Shown: positions 44,901 to 53,636 of the stretch, in pieces
How the letters are laid out: the number at the start of each line of letters is the position of its first letter
Position numbering within the stretch: position 1 is the first letter of the stretch
Source: Alloascoidea africana
Taxonomy: Eukaryota; Ascomycota; Alloascoideomycetes; Alloascoideales; Alloascoideaceae
Assembly (NCBI GenBank): GCA_030581615.1
Contig: JAKTTT010000032.1
Span: 180,196 to 244,195 of the forward strand
Reading direction: 5' to 3'
Length of the DNA: 64,000 nucleotides
Made by a program: the position numbers and the translations under genes
Notes under the pieces: generated by a model
The model's database searches: none
Seen by the model: only the letters and a program-made list of their open reading frames with translations
Told to the model about the DNA's origin: nothing

Positions 44901-45161
44901 CTTCGCGAGCGCCAGGAACAACTACGACAAGCACTTACAGAGTCTTCTAGTATGCAAAAGTACGCGATTCTGGATGATGATGCAGAGTGGGAATCAAAGG
45001 GTAAAGATGCTATTAAAGCAGCTCAGAAAGGCGGTACGCTCAGTCTGAAAGACTCTGGGAAAACTAAGAAGAGGAAAGTTGAAAAAGCAGAAGACATTTA
45101 CGAGGAAGAAATGAAAGCTTTGAAGAAACAGCAGCGAAAGAAGAAGAAAAGCGGAAGGTAG
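41982..45161 (+). CDS. KRE33: RNA cytidine acetyltransferase Kre33/NAT10
   Basis: Single-exon 1,059-aa protein; yeast Kre33 is 1,056. It starts MGKGKKIDPRIPALIRNG, the family N-terminus. Domains: a DUF1726 N-terminal region, an ATP-binding helicase-like module with P-loop SRGRGKSAAMG (~290-300) and VIDEAAAIPLPVV (Walker B), a GNAT acetyltransferase region (VVRIATSPEYTRMGYG ~620), and a Lys-rich nucleolar C-terminus (KKRKVEKAED ... KKQQRKKKKSGR). It forms N4-acetylcytidine in 18S rRNA and, with Tan1, in Ser/Leu tRNAs, and is needed for small-subunit assembly. It is divergent from EPT1 with about 220 bp between. Confidence 0.97.
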   Translation: MGKGKKIDPRIPALIRNGLQEKHRSFFVLVGDKGRNQLPFLHYLMTRDDLKMNKSVLWAYKHDLLGFTSHRKKREKKIKKEIKRGIRDVNQEDPFELFISLQNIRYVYYKETDKILGNTYGMCILQDFEAITPNILARCIETVEGGGLVVILLKTMNSLKQLYTMSMDVHSRYRTEAHQDLVARFNERFILSLGSCRTCLVVDDELNVLPISGGKNVARLPPPDPSSEEEKEHVAKLKMIKTQLKDVQPTGALVQLARTADQASCLLKFFDLITEKTLRSTVTLMASRGRGKSAAMGIAIASAVANGYSNIFVTSPSPENLRTLFEFIFKGFDALGYEDHQDYEIIKSTNKEFNNAIVRVDLFRSHRQTIQYIQPTDHHVLGQAELVVIDEAAAIPLPVVRKLFGPYLVFMASTIHGYEGTGRSLSLKLIRQLREQANGKSDVADAKAIGSRTLAELTLEEPIRYAPEDPVEKWLNSLLCLDATSHPSLHKATAGGMPHPSQCNLYYVNRDTLFSYHPVSESFLHKMMGLYVASHYKNSPNDLQLMSDAPAHQLYVLLPPVDSRVNRLPEPLCVIQVALEGEISKKTVSLGLNRGKRPAGDMIPWTIATQFQDSEFGTLSGARVVRIATSPEYTRMGYGLKALELLQDYFEGKFTPLDAKDVTERGELGEEPSLTRVGDDELNRKASNGDSSLLTDLPTFKDPTKMPPLLMKLSERPPHYLHYMGVSYGLNPSLVQFWKKADYVPVYIKQTAAEITGENSCIMLKVLEGRNPDWLKEYTFDFYRRFMSILSFEFKKYPAVLALSVLEAASLGRADKDKLLTKEELDMAFSPHDLKRLDSYVKNTLDHHYVLDMIPKLAEWYFLGKLRKCSGVESSVLLSIGLQHKPIQEIADELGMSFSHTEAIFAKMAKKLSDFLTGVVKKGVEQSMPQLEDRAVLELDGVDEEGDEHGKFKPLGETLDEELDAASSEAMTKLRERQEQLRQALTESSSMQKYAILDDDAEWESKGKDAIKAAQKGGTLSLKDSGKTKKRKVEKAEDIYEEEMKALKKQQRKKKKSGR

Positions 45162-45200
45162 TAATAAGAAACCCAACGGCGGGGTAACCTCCCACAGTTG

Positions 45201-45208
45201 TATAAAAG
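45201..45208 (+). promoter_or_regulatory. TATA box of TFB3
   Basis: TATAAAAG lies 47 bp before the TFB3 ATG at 45255, in the 93-bp gap after KRE33. It argues against the upstream in-frame start at 45198, which would put the TATA box inside the coding sequence. Confidence 0.55.
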
Positions 45209-45254
45209 CACACTTTACTGGTATTATTCACTAGATAGACCAAATCTACAAAAG

Positions 45255-46286
45255 ATGAATGCGAATTTAAATGTAAATACAGAGCAGATGAGCATAAGAC
45301 AGGACATGTGTCCGATATGTAAAACCGACAGGTATCTGAATCCGCATATGGTGTTTCTTATCAACCCAGAGTGCTACCACAAGATTTGCGATTCATGTGT
45401 TGAACGAATATTTAGCAACGGACCCAATCCATGCCCATATGCTGGATGTGGCAAGATATTGAGGAAAAATCGGTTCAAGGAACAAATGTTTGAAGATATT
45501 GTGGTCGAGAAAGAGGTGGATATACGGAAGAGAGTGACGTCTATTTTCAACAAAATGGAACAGAATTTCGACACACTGGATGACTACAACAATTATCTTG
45601 AAAAGATTGAGACTATGATTTTTGATTTATTGAATGGCTCAAGAGAAGAAAAGGCAAATACTGAGGCTGAAATAAGTCGATATGAGCTTGAAAACAAGCA
45701 GGAAATTTTACAGAATAAGCAGAGGCAAAAAGATGAGGAAAACTGGATGTCTCAACAGGAACAGATACGATTAGAAATTGCGAAACAGTCAACGCTATTA
45801 AGGAGGGAAGCAGACCTGCAAGATCAAATCTCAAAGAAGGAAGCTGAGCGAGAGTTTGTGAACAGGCTGATGACTAGCGATGAGGATGCAAGCAAAATTC
45901 TCAAAAATGTGACAAAGGGTGTGCTCAAACGGTCTAGTGCTCGACATAAACACGTCCAAGAAGTAACGAGGAGTTTGATGAATCAGCATCGAAATCCACA
46001 TCAGAAGCTGCAAGGAGACGAATTGAATGGCGTTTTTTCACCGTTTAATGGAGATAGGGACAAGAAGCCAGGGTACGAGGTCATGACGGATTTGGGTTAC
46101 TTTGATCCTTTTGTTCGAGAACTAGAGGCACTACCGGAATACAAAGCATCTGGATTTCGAGTCGGGCAAGTTTTCTTACAGGCACTTAACGAGGCTTTTA
46201 CGGGCATTGGGTGTGATTTGGCAAGCGAAAGAAGCAAAATGTCAAGTAATAATAACAGTAATGCTAAGACATTAATATCCTCTTAG
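45255..46286 (+). CDS. TFB3: TFIIH/CAK assembly factor Tfb3 (MAT1)
   Basis: A 343-aa protein from ATG 45255; S. cerevisiae Tfb3 is 321 aa. The N-terminal RING finger is MCPICKTDRYLNPHMVF ... CYHKICDSCVERIF ... CPYAGCGKILRK, followed by the conserved FEDIVVEKEVDIRKRVTSIFNK stretch and a long coiled-coil arch helix (about 115-220, Glu/Gln-rich). Tfb3 tethers the Kin28-Ccl1 kinase to core TFIIH for RNA polymerase II CTD phosphorylation. Its last 15 bp overlap the end of CGI121 on the opposite strand. Confidence 0.95.
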   Translation: MNANLNVNTEQMSIRQDMCPICKTDRYLNPHMVFLINPECYHKICDSCVERIFSNGPNPCPYAGCGKILRKNRFKEQMFEDIVVEKEVDIRKRVTSIFNKMEQNFDTLDDYNNYLEKIETMIFDLLNGSREEKANTEAEISRYELENKQEILQNKQRQKDEENWMSQQEQIRLEIAKQSTLLRREADLQDQISKKEAEREFVNRLMTSDEDASKILKNVTKGVLKRSSARHKHVQEVTRSLMNQHRNPHQKLQGDELNGVFSPFNGDRDKKPGYEVMTDLGYFDPFVRELEALPEYKASGFRVGQVFLQALNEAFTGIGCDLASERSKMSSNNNSNAKTLISS

Positions 46287-46924
46287 TGCAATCAATCCAA
46301 TGATTGTTTTTTCCAACTGGGCCAGGTCAGCCTCTTGAACCAGTGATGCACTCAGTTTGTAATTCTAAATAGGTTTCATTTGATTTGTTTGTTAGCATTT
46401 AGTCAAAATTTATCATGACCATATTTTCATACCTTTCGGATAAGTTTCAAATCGCTAATATTCTGGATATTTTCGTCTGTAAAATCCTTTTCCGTCCCAT
46501 TTACTATTTCTCGAGTGGTGTTCTCAATGCTCGTGATTTCCTTTTCCAGGCTTTCTTCATCCTGAATATCATCAACTATCTTGATCAGGATAAGATCACT
46601 GGACGAGTTGGGGCCAGAAGGAATCCCAAACCGCTTCAGAGAGTCCATAATGTTGCTTTTCGGCGACAATGACAGCAGAATCTCAGAGTGTATGGTCTTC
46701 GTCCTCAGTCGCCCCTCGCTATTCTTGCGATCCAAGAGTGCTCGGTAGACTGCTGCCAGGACATGGCCTATGGACAGAATTGTGTGTGGGTTTATAATAC
46801 AATAGTTGTAGACTGGGTTTGCTTTGAGAAGTTCGGCATGGATTTCGGCTGCGTTTGAGATTTCAGTGTAAAGAGACACCAGTATTGTTGTTGAGGGAAA
46901 TTGGGGCAGGTTTACTCGCTTCAT
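46272..46924 (-). CDS. CGI121: EKC/KEOPS complex subunit Cgi121, 2 exons
   Basis: Exons 46924-46433 and 46364-46272, across a 68-nt intron (GTATGA ... GCTAACAAAC ... TTTAG), give 194 aa; yeast Cgi121 is 181 aa and its gene also has an intron. Motifs: LPQFPSTTILVSLYTEISNA, HTILSIGHVLAAVYRAL, and TIHSEILLSLSPKSNIMDSL, the core of the fold. The second exon supplies NYKLSASL and a C-terminal helix. Cgi121 binds the tRNA 3' CCA end and activates the Bud32 kinase in the complex that makes t6A in ANN-decoding tRNAs. It overlaps TFB3 by 15 bp tail-to-tail. Confidence 0.9.
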
Positions 46925-47048
46925 CTCGCGGTTCTGGTTGAGCTATTCTGTGGACGAGAAGGAGAGATGGGTGGTTGATGGGTGCATCCTGTCTCCTACT
47001 CTCCTATCAGACATTCTAGCGAACACAAGGCAGGAACGAAATCTGACA

Positions 47049-49634
47049 ATGGAGCAGGATGATGACTGGGCTCATCATTCAGTATGGGCCAGCTCAAGTC
47101 ATCCCGAAGCTCTTCCTAGTCCTGAACCTGTGATCACTGATATCTGGAGCAAAAACGAGCCCATACCATGCACAGACATACCACAAAATGATGATACCTG
47201 GAATGAAGAGGATTTGAGGAAAAGCAACGACAACGAAACACCAGTAGGAGAATTAAAGCTGAATATGAATCAGAGTGAAGAAGAAGAAAAAGATGATGAT
47301 GAGGAGGAAGAATTTGGAAGCTTTGATGAGGCCGACATGCAGTCAAATATAAGCAGCGAAAAAGATGGGAAGGAACTGGAGGAAATAGACTCTGTGGGTG
47401 AAGATGTGTCCAAACCCATACACAATGAGTCTTTGGATAAGGAGCAGCTCGCTTTATCCAAGTTAGACCTCCAGCGACTTTTATGCTCTATTTATGGACA
47501 GATCTCTCCGTCTATGCAAGCTGATACTGAGCACGATAATGAGAAGACTATGAAAGCCGTCAATCCCGAGTACTATTCCATCCTTGACATTCGTAAACCT
47601 GCAAGACGCAACCTTGATAGTCTCCAAAGGCCAACTCGACAATTTGTGAACCCCGATAGCCGACGGATTTTGAAATGGGAGACAAGCAAAGTGCGGGTGA
47701 AGTGTATCGAGATTGTTACAGAATGGCGAGATGAAAAGGAAAAGGCAAGCATTAACTTTGGAAGTCACCTAATGAGTGGTAGAAAAGGTATTGAAGCTGG
47801 AGTACGGAAGTCTGATAGATTTTCATTTGGATGGTCATCATCTGAGAATCACAAAAATGAAAACATGCCTGATTTAGGAGTTGTTAAGCAGCTAGAGGAA
47901 AAGACAGTTGAAACACCAAATCTTGCAACAAAGGTAGAACAGCAGGTACAAAAAAGACCTGCTGAACTTCAGACAGTTACAGCTTCGACTTTGGACACAT
48001 GTCTTGAGAAACGTCCAGAAGAAACAGCGCCAGAAGAGCAAAGCGATACTAATGATGAGAAGCATGTGGAAGCAAAGAAACCTAGCATAGCTGTGAATCA
48101 GGAACAGAAGCAAGTGGCAGAAAACGTTTACTTGGCAGATAAAATGGAAGTTGAAGTTAAAAGTGAGAGTGAAAAGGAGGAAGAAGAAGAGTTTGGAGAT
48201 TTCATATCGATTGAAAAGGCGTCTAAGCCGATTCTTCCCAAGAATCGGGATGATGTGATTAGAACAATTACTATACCAGCACCTTCTCCTTCTCCAGATG
48301 GGATCAAGATGCAAACTCAAAGTAGGAAAGAAGAATTAGAGCTGCCACAAAGCCGTCATGATGGGCTAGAGGATAAGTCTGATGTAATCAGAAAAGAAGT
48401 TAAAAAGGAGTCCTTCTCGAATGAAGAAGAGGCGGATAATACTGAAGACAGTGAAGACGATTGGGGAGATTTCGAATCTCCTCCTCCGTCTTTGCCGAAT
48501 CCAAAAAACATTTTGAGCCTTAATCTCATAAAAGATTCCAGCAATAAACAAATTGCAAACCAAAACCAGTTGCCAACGGCACACTCACCATTCTACTTTG
48601 ACAAATCCAGATTAACATTTTCATCGCCTCCCCTAAGTCCCATTCCCATTTCAACAAAGGGATTCCCACACCAATCAGGCCATCAGCGGTTTCCTTCTAC
48701 AAGTTCGATTGGCAGTACAGGCAGTTTTACAAATTTGAGTACTGCTATAAGCGGGAAAAGGGGGATGGATTTGAACGATAGGAACCATGTTATGTCGATT
48801 ATTGCCTCGAGAAAAGCCAACGGGAAGGATATTAATTTTGATGCAACCTCAAGTCCATATTCTGCTTCAAGTAACTTTGGATTTGACAAGGGTCATACAA
48901 AATCAGGATCTGTTTGTTCTGTTGATTTTTCCATTCTTGACACTCTATCCCCGCGAATATCAAAACCAGAAAAGGGTGTAAACCAAAATAACAAACCAGC
49001 AAATCCTGAATCAAGGCCAATCCCCAATCCCCAAAGAAAAATCGCATTACAGAAACAACTATCTATCGAGACTGCTGCCCATAGTAGAATGAATAATAAA
49101 GTAGGATTTGAAGACGAAGAAGATGGCGATTTTGGACCTTTCCAGTCCCCTTCTGATCTCAATCCCCACCCTGTCGGCACTATTAATCCCAACATCAAAA
49201 AGGGAAGGCCAATCTCGATGTCACAATTCAAGCAGGCTGACATTATGAGTTTGGAACCAAACCAAAAATCTGCATATCCCCAACAGCATGAGCATCACAA
49301 AAAAACATTATCTTTATCTCTATCGCACATCAAGTCTTCCAACGGTATGGGGAAGAGGGGGTCCAATATGACCTTAATTGACCAACCGGACAGATTTGGA
49401 CCCATGATATTGAATCATCACAGGAATAGCATAGCAAAGCAAAAGGCAAATTTTGAAGCTGAAAATCGAAAGTGCTCTGCTCATAGTGGACTTGGATTTG
49501 GAGCTGAGATCGGAGAGATCCAATTACGGGACGTATTGAATAGTACGGACGGGACTGGTAATGGCAACACGAGAAATAACAATAAGAGCAGAAAGGGCCA
49601 AACCGCTACTTGGGATCTTTCTATATTTGAATAG
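47049..49634 (+). CDS. Aftiphilin/Laa2-like AP-1 accessory protein (tentative)
   Basis: An 861-aa protein from the first ATG in frame (47049, MEQDDDWAH). The frame is open to 46938 but without an ATG. It is highly acidic and low-complexity, with repeated acidic-plus-aromatic motifs: EEEFGSFDEAD, EEEFGDFISIE, DDWGDFESPPP and GDFGPFQSPSD. These [FW]GxF-type motifs in acidic context bind the gamma-ear of AP-1/GGA adaptors, as in aftiphilin and yeast Laa2. A conserved-looking segment around residues 130-240 (LDLQRLLCSIYGQISPSMQ; YYSILDIRKPARRNLDSLQR) may be the folded part, resembling the aftiphilin clathrin-binding region. The likely role is TGN/endosome clathrin-coat traffic. Family assignment is inference from motifs, not a full domain match. 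It is divergent from CGI121 with 124 bp between. Confidence 0.55.
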   Translation: MEQDDDWAHHSVWASSSHPEALPSPEPVITDIWSKNEPIPCTDIPQNDDTWNEEDLRKSNDNETPVGELKLNMNQSEEEEKDDDEEEEFGSFDEADMQSNISSEKDGKELEEIDSVGEDVSKPIHNESLDKEQLALSKLDLQRLLCSIYGQISPSMQADTEHDNEKTMKAVNPEYYSILDIRKPARRNLDSLQRPTRQFVNPDSRRILKWETSKVRVKCIEIVTEWRDEKEKASINFGSHLMSGRKGIEAGVRKSDRFSFGWSSSENHKNENMPDLGVVKQLEEKTVETPNLATKVEQQVQKRPAELQTVTASTLDTCLEKRPEETAPEEQSDTNDEKHVEAKKPSIAVNQEQKQVAENVYLADKMEVEVKSESEKEEEEEFGDFISIEKASKPILPKNRDDVIRTITIPAPSPSPDGIKMQTQSRKEELELPQSRHDGLEDKSDVIRKEVKKESFSNEEEADNTEDSEDDWGDFESPPPSLPNPKNILSLNLIKDSSNKQIANQNQLPTAHSPFYFDKSRLTFSSPPLSPIPISTKGFPHQSGHQRFPSTSSIGSTGSFTNLSTAISGKRGMDLNDRNHVMSIIASRKANGKDINFDATSSPYSASSNFGFDKGHTKSGSVCSVDFSILDTLSPRISKPEKGVNQNNKPANPESRPIPNPQRKIALQKQLSIETAAHSRMNNKVGFEDEEDGDFGPFQSPSDLNPHPVGTINPNIKKGRPISMSQFKQADIMSLEPNQKSAYPQQHEHHKKTLSLSLSHIKSSNGMGKRGSNMTLIDQPDRFGPMILNHHRNSIAKQKANFEAENRKCSAHSGLGFGAEIGEIQLRDVLNSTDGTGNGNTRNNNKSRKGQTATWDLSIFE

Positions 49635-50222
49635 CCAGACAAAGTATACGCATATTGTGGTGTGTTTATATCAATTTTGTAGAAGGTTAAAAGGGATGGC
49701 ATTCTCTATTTCCATTCTGTTTCCCGCTAGTCTCGAGCTGTTGAGTGGGTCTCTTAGCATTGTTAATTTCGCAGCAATTTCTGGCAAAATAAGTTGCTCC
49801 AGTTTAATTTCTATCAAATATATAGAATAAGATTCCAATAACTTTCCAACAGATCAGTGGCGCTCTTGCTGTTGTGCTACAGTAGAGGTACCCACAAAAC
49901 CGAGTCAATATTGTTGTGCTTGCCGAACCATTCACCAACAATCTCAAGACCAGAATTGCTTCTTATATGAAATGCAGATGCTGACTGGCAGGCACACCAA
50001 TATAGGCGATCCTTATATGGGTAACTCTACTATGTGTAACATTATAGTGATGATGGCTATATACAATAGAATACGTCAAAAATGGGGTCGTTTTAAGTAT
50101 GTCCTTTTGAATCGTTTATTTTCCCTATTTCGCTATCGGTTTGTTCTCAAAGATAACGAACAGTACAGAACTTGCCAATAAGTTAGGACAGGCACAGTAC
50201 AGATGGAAGTATGGCATTCGCG
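49635..50222. other. Intergenic between convergent genes; possible small spliced ORF on minus strand
   Basis: On the minus strand a coding-like stretch at about 49691-49819 reads IKLEQLILPEIAAKLTMLRD ... ending in TGA, preceded by a TTTGATAG acceptor-like site. Upstream, another open stretch (about 49882-50025) reads FHIRSNSGLEIVGEWFG ... and stops at TAG. A donor GTGAAT at 49936 (after GAGATTGTTG) would join the two in frame. No family recognised and no clear start, so this is listed as a possibility only. Confidence 0.25.
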
Positions 50223-52544
50223 TTATAGTCTCAATTTAATCGCCCGTTCTTCCGTCTTTGCAAATTCTTGCTCTAGCTCCTTCTCTTCCAACTTTAACGC
50301 CTCCTCTTCCAGTCGCTTTGCCTCTTCCTCTTCTTTCTCCCTCAGTTGGGATTCCTCAAGTGTCTCTTCAGCATTGTTCAGCAGCTGCCATAATTTTGAG
50401 GAGCGATCTGAGTACAACTCCGTGAACTTGCCCATCTCAGCGACACTACCGTTTTTATCAAGAACAAGAATTAAATTTGCACGTTGAATAGTAGATAGTC
50501 GATGCGCAATGGATATTGTCGTTATGGAACGCTCGGTTAGCAGCCGCGTCAAAGTGTCATTTATGAGGTTTTCAGACTCGTTATCCAATGCAGAAGTAGC
50601 CTCATCGAGAATCAAAATGTCTGGGTTCTTAATTAGCGTCCGTGCAATTGCAATTCTTTGCTTTTGCCCACCACTCAACTGGGCCCCACGGGGTCCGACC
50701 TCTGTATTCAGCCCCTTGGGGAACGAGTCGAGGAACTTGCAATTGGCCAACTCGCAGGCTCGGACAACATCCTCTCTTGTTGTGTTTCTAACGCCATAGG
50801 CAACGTTGTCGTGAATTGTCCCGTTGATCAGAACAGGCTCTTGCTGCACAACACCAAATCTTTGGCGTAGGGAACGAAGATTAAAATTTCGTATGTCCTG
50901 TCCTGCTATTTTGATTGTTCCTTCGGTCGGGTCATAGAATCTCAGCAGCAGCGAAATTACGGTAGATTTTCCGCCTCCTGAGGGTCCCACAATACAAATG
51001 TTGCTGCCAGATGGAATTTCAAATGTCAAATTTTGGAAGATTTTGACATCTGGTCTTGTTGGGTAGCTGAAATGAACATTCTCAAAAGTTATCGTTCCCT
51101 TAGCGCTTTTCATCTTGTCACCTTTTGTGGGCAGTATCGTTGGCTCATGGTCCACAACCTCAAATAAACGAGATGCAGCACCTGCACCTTTCATCAACTC
51201 AGAATAAAAGTTGGAAAGGCCAAAAGTCGAAGAAGATGTGTATGCGGCGTACATCATGAAGGAGGTCAAATCGCCAATTGTTAAAACACCGGTATTTACA
51301 AGACTTGTGCCGTAGATGAGCAAGGAGAGGATAGTAAAGTTGCCAATTAGCCCCGCAGAACCAAAGAAAATACCAGAGGCAAGGGCTTCCTTCTTTCCAA
51401 TTTTAAACACTTCTCGGATTTGGTTATTGTACTTGTTTACTTCCTGTATCTCGCCATTAAATGACTGAACTGTCTTGATGATGCTCAACTGCTCCTCGCT
51501 CACTTTCGTCAAGGAACCAACACTCTCTTGCAAATCTTTCGAGATCTGCCTAATCTTCCTGCCATAAGTCAGTGTAAGGAGAATTAGGGGAGGTGCAACT
51601 ACAAACATGACGGCGGTCAGCTGGGCACAGACATAGCACATCATGGAAAATCCCACGACTCCGCTGACACTAGCACGCAATCCGTCGGACACATTTTGCG
51701 TAACCGACCTCGAGACAATGTTCGCATCCGCACTGAGCCTTGAAATGAGATCTCCGACTCGATTCGCATCAAAAAACTCGGCATCCTGTGTCACGGTCTT
51801 GCGAAACATGTAGGACCGCAAGCGAGCCACAAGCCGTTCTCCAACAAGCCTCAGAAGGAAGACCCGTCCGAAATTCGCGCTTGCACCTACGAGAAACAGT
51901 GCTGCGAGATAGGAGTAGAAGTGGTTAAGCGGAATCCCGAAAATGAACTTGTCGCTGGAGGTCGCCACATCAAGAAGCCGACCAATTACAAGCGGCATGG
52001 TCATTGTGACGGCTGACGAAATACAGAGGAGGAGGAAAGCCAGTAGCATAGGTCTAACTTCTCGTTTCGCTAGTTTGAAAAGTCGTATTATGTCCTCAAA
52101 ACCAGAAGCCTTGGAATCTTTCGGACTTAGTTTTGCCCGGAGCTGGGGCTCTTCAGGTTTTTCATTTTTTGTCTCTTTGCTATCCTTCGCCAAATTTGAA
52201 TTGTGTCTTTTAAAGTGAAGTCTTTTGATAGGTAAGGTCGAAGCAATGCTTAGTTCTGGAACACCGGCTCCCAATCGGAACAGATCCCACCTTGCCTGTG
52301 ATACAATACTAGCTTTCAAATCACGGAACCCCAGATTTTTCATTCTTTGCCTCGGTCCCAACTCTAACGACGCATTATGATCACGGGCAAATAGACCAGT
52401 ACTTTGAAGACGAGTATTAGATATTATGCTCGTGGGTATCGCTGGTGTGGACCTAAATAGAGACAACCCTGACTCACGCCCCGAGCCGATGAGGACCACA
52501 GAGATCCGTCGCAAGGGGCGTATCCCTATCACAAAGGAGCTCAT
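50223..52544 (-). CDS. Mitochondrial ABC half-transporter, Mdl1/Mdl2 (ABCB10) type
   Basis: Single-exon 773-aa protein; Mdl1 is 695 and Mdl2 773 aa. The basic, Ser-rich N-terminus without acidic residues fits a mitochondrial presequence. A six-segment membrane domain spans about 160-450. The nucleotide-binding domain has Walker A GPSGGGKST (~535), Q-loop GVVQQEPVL, signature LSGGQKQR, Walker B ILILDEATSALD and the H-loop SIAHRLSTI. The tail is a Glu-rich coiled coil. Mdl1 exports peptides from the mitochondrial matrix; Mdl2 has related roles. The sequence alone does not separate Mdl1 from Mdl2. It is divergent from a small secreted/membrane protein gene. Confidence 0.88.
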   Translation of the reverse strand: MSSFVIGIRPLRRISVVLIGSGRESGLSLFRSTPAIPTSIISNTRLQSTGLFARDHNASLELGPRQRMKNLGFRDLKASIVSQARWDLFRLGAGVPELSIASTLPIKRLHFKRHNSNLAKDSKETKNEKPEEPQLRAKLSPKDSKASGFEDIIRLFKLAKREVRPMLLAFLLLCISSAVTMTMPLVIGRLLDVATSSDKFIFGIPLNHFYSYLAALFLVGASANFGRVFLLRLVGERLVARLRSYMFRKTVTQDAEFFDANRVGDLISRLSADANIVSRSVTQNVSDGLRASVSGVVGFSMMCYVCAQLTAVMFVVAPPLILLTLTYGRKIRQISKDLQESVGSLTKVSEEQLSIIKTVQSFNGEIQEVNKYNNQIREVFKIGKKEALASGIFFGSAGLIGNFTILSLLIYGTSLVNTGVLTIGDLTSFMMYAAYTSSSTFGLSNFYSELMKGAGAASRLFEVVDHEPTILPTKGDKMKSAKGTITFENVHFSYPTRPDVKIFQNLTFEIPSGSNICIVGPSGGGKSTVISLLLRFYDPTEGTIKIAGQDIRNFNLRSLRQRFGVVQQEPVLINGTIHDNVAYGVRNTTREDVVRACELANCKFLDSFPKGLNTEVGPRGAQLSGGQKQRIAIARTLIKNPDILILDEATSALDNESENLINDTLTRLLTERSITTISIAHRLSTIQRANLILVLDKNGSVAEMGKFTELYSDRSSKLWQLLNNAEETLEESQLREKEEEEAKRLEEEALKLEEKELEQEFAKTEERAIKLRL

Positions 52545-52875
52545 TGTTCTTTTCTAAAAGGGGTTTTCGAGTCTAGTTCATGAAAACGAGCCGAAAAAGA
52601 AGCGCGAGAGAGGTACGGTTCGAAAGCGTGGTGCTCCAACTACGAATTTCCTAATACCGGTATTCTTGATTTGGGATTTCCAGGTATGGCGGGCGTATGG
52701 GTGCATCCTCTCCAGGTATTGCCCGGAAGGTTTCGAGGCATTGTTCCGGATCCGTACGGCGAGATTTGAGCTGATAAGAAAAGCTAGAAAGGACAGAAGT
52801 AAGACGATAGTAGCCTTCTCTTGCCACATTTGGGACACTTTGACCTTCAGAATTTGTAATTCGGATTGAAGAAGG
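52545..52875. other. Divergent promoter between the Mdl-type gene and the 167-aa ORF
   Basis: No gene seen. Short antisense frames here (for example 52578-52838) overlap the promoter and have no protein-like features. Confidence 0.55.
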
Positions 52876-53379
52876 ATGAGAATACAGATCTCTTTTGTTG
52901 GTCAGACACTTTTGGTGTTGCTTTTCCACCTCAGCTTGATGAACACTGTGCATGGTTTGGAACTAGGATTTGATATACCGCCAGCAGCCAAGGACATTCT
53001 GCTACTCAGGGGCGACAGCACTTCATCAACGATAATGGCCCGAGGTTCGGTGCTCCTTGGGTTTTTCGGCTGGTCGGGACTCCAGTTTTGCCATGACTGT
53101 TTCGAGATAGTGGAGCATCCTGAGGTTATGGCCAAGATTGTAAAGTCGGACCCACAGCTGATGCGGCAGATGGGGTTGGACTCCGAGGAGATGGAAGAGC
53201 TGGAAAAAGCAGCCGAGACAGGCAAATCAGGAATCGAAGGACGGCAACAAGAACACGAGCGCCCATTTGAGATTGTGTGGACTGGGTCGCCGCAATGCTG
53301 GCACACCGTTCGCCTATATGGGACTCTTTGGGCGATTCTGGTGGGAACGGTTGCATTTTGTAAATTTGCGTTTGCGTAA
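52876..53379 (+). CDS. Unrecognised small protein with signal peptide and C-terminal membrane segment
   Basis: A 167-aa frame from ATG 52876. Residues 1-27 form a clear signal peptide (TLLVLLFHLSLMNTVHG, likely cut after HG). A short amphipathic region (SVLLGFFGWSGLQFCHDCFE) is followed by an acidic helical middle with MEELEKAAETG and then a C-terminal hydrophobic segment LWAILVGTVAFCKFAFA. Cysteines at C-H-D-C and in PQCWH may pair in the lumen. The layout suggests a type I or tail-anchored protein of the ER or cell surface. I do not recognise the family. Codon use looks normal, and it is a credible gene because the signal peptide and TM segment occur in one frame. Confidence 0.6.
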   Translation: MRIQISFVGQTLLVLLFHLSLMNTVHGLELGFDIPPAAKDILLLRGDSTSSTIMARGSVLLGFFGWSGLQFCHDCFEIVEHPEVMAKIVKSDPQLMRQMGLDSEEMEELEKAAETGKSGIEGRQQEHERPFEIVWTGSPQCWHTVRLYGTLWAILVGTVAFCKFAFA

Positions 53380-53636
53380 ATCTGCGCAAGGGCAAGCGGT
53401 TCGATTAATTGTTCAGTGTGTACTTTATTTATAAATAGGTTTCATTTATATATGAGTGCTTTCCCTCTTTTTTCTCCCTGAACTTCCTACTTCTCCAGCT
53501 TTGCTCTTCTTGTTTTTCTGTTTCTGTTTTTGTACCGCTTTATTTTTACATTCTTTTAATAGCTTCTTGTTGATCTTTTTGTTTTTGTCTGCTACTGCCT
53601 AATCTTCTCGAATCCAGTGTCTCAGTTCTATTGGAA

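Noticed and set aside
45198-45254. Upstream in-frame start of TFB3
   Set aside because: It overlaps a good TATA box (45201-45208); the ATG at 45255 gives a normal N-terminus.
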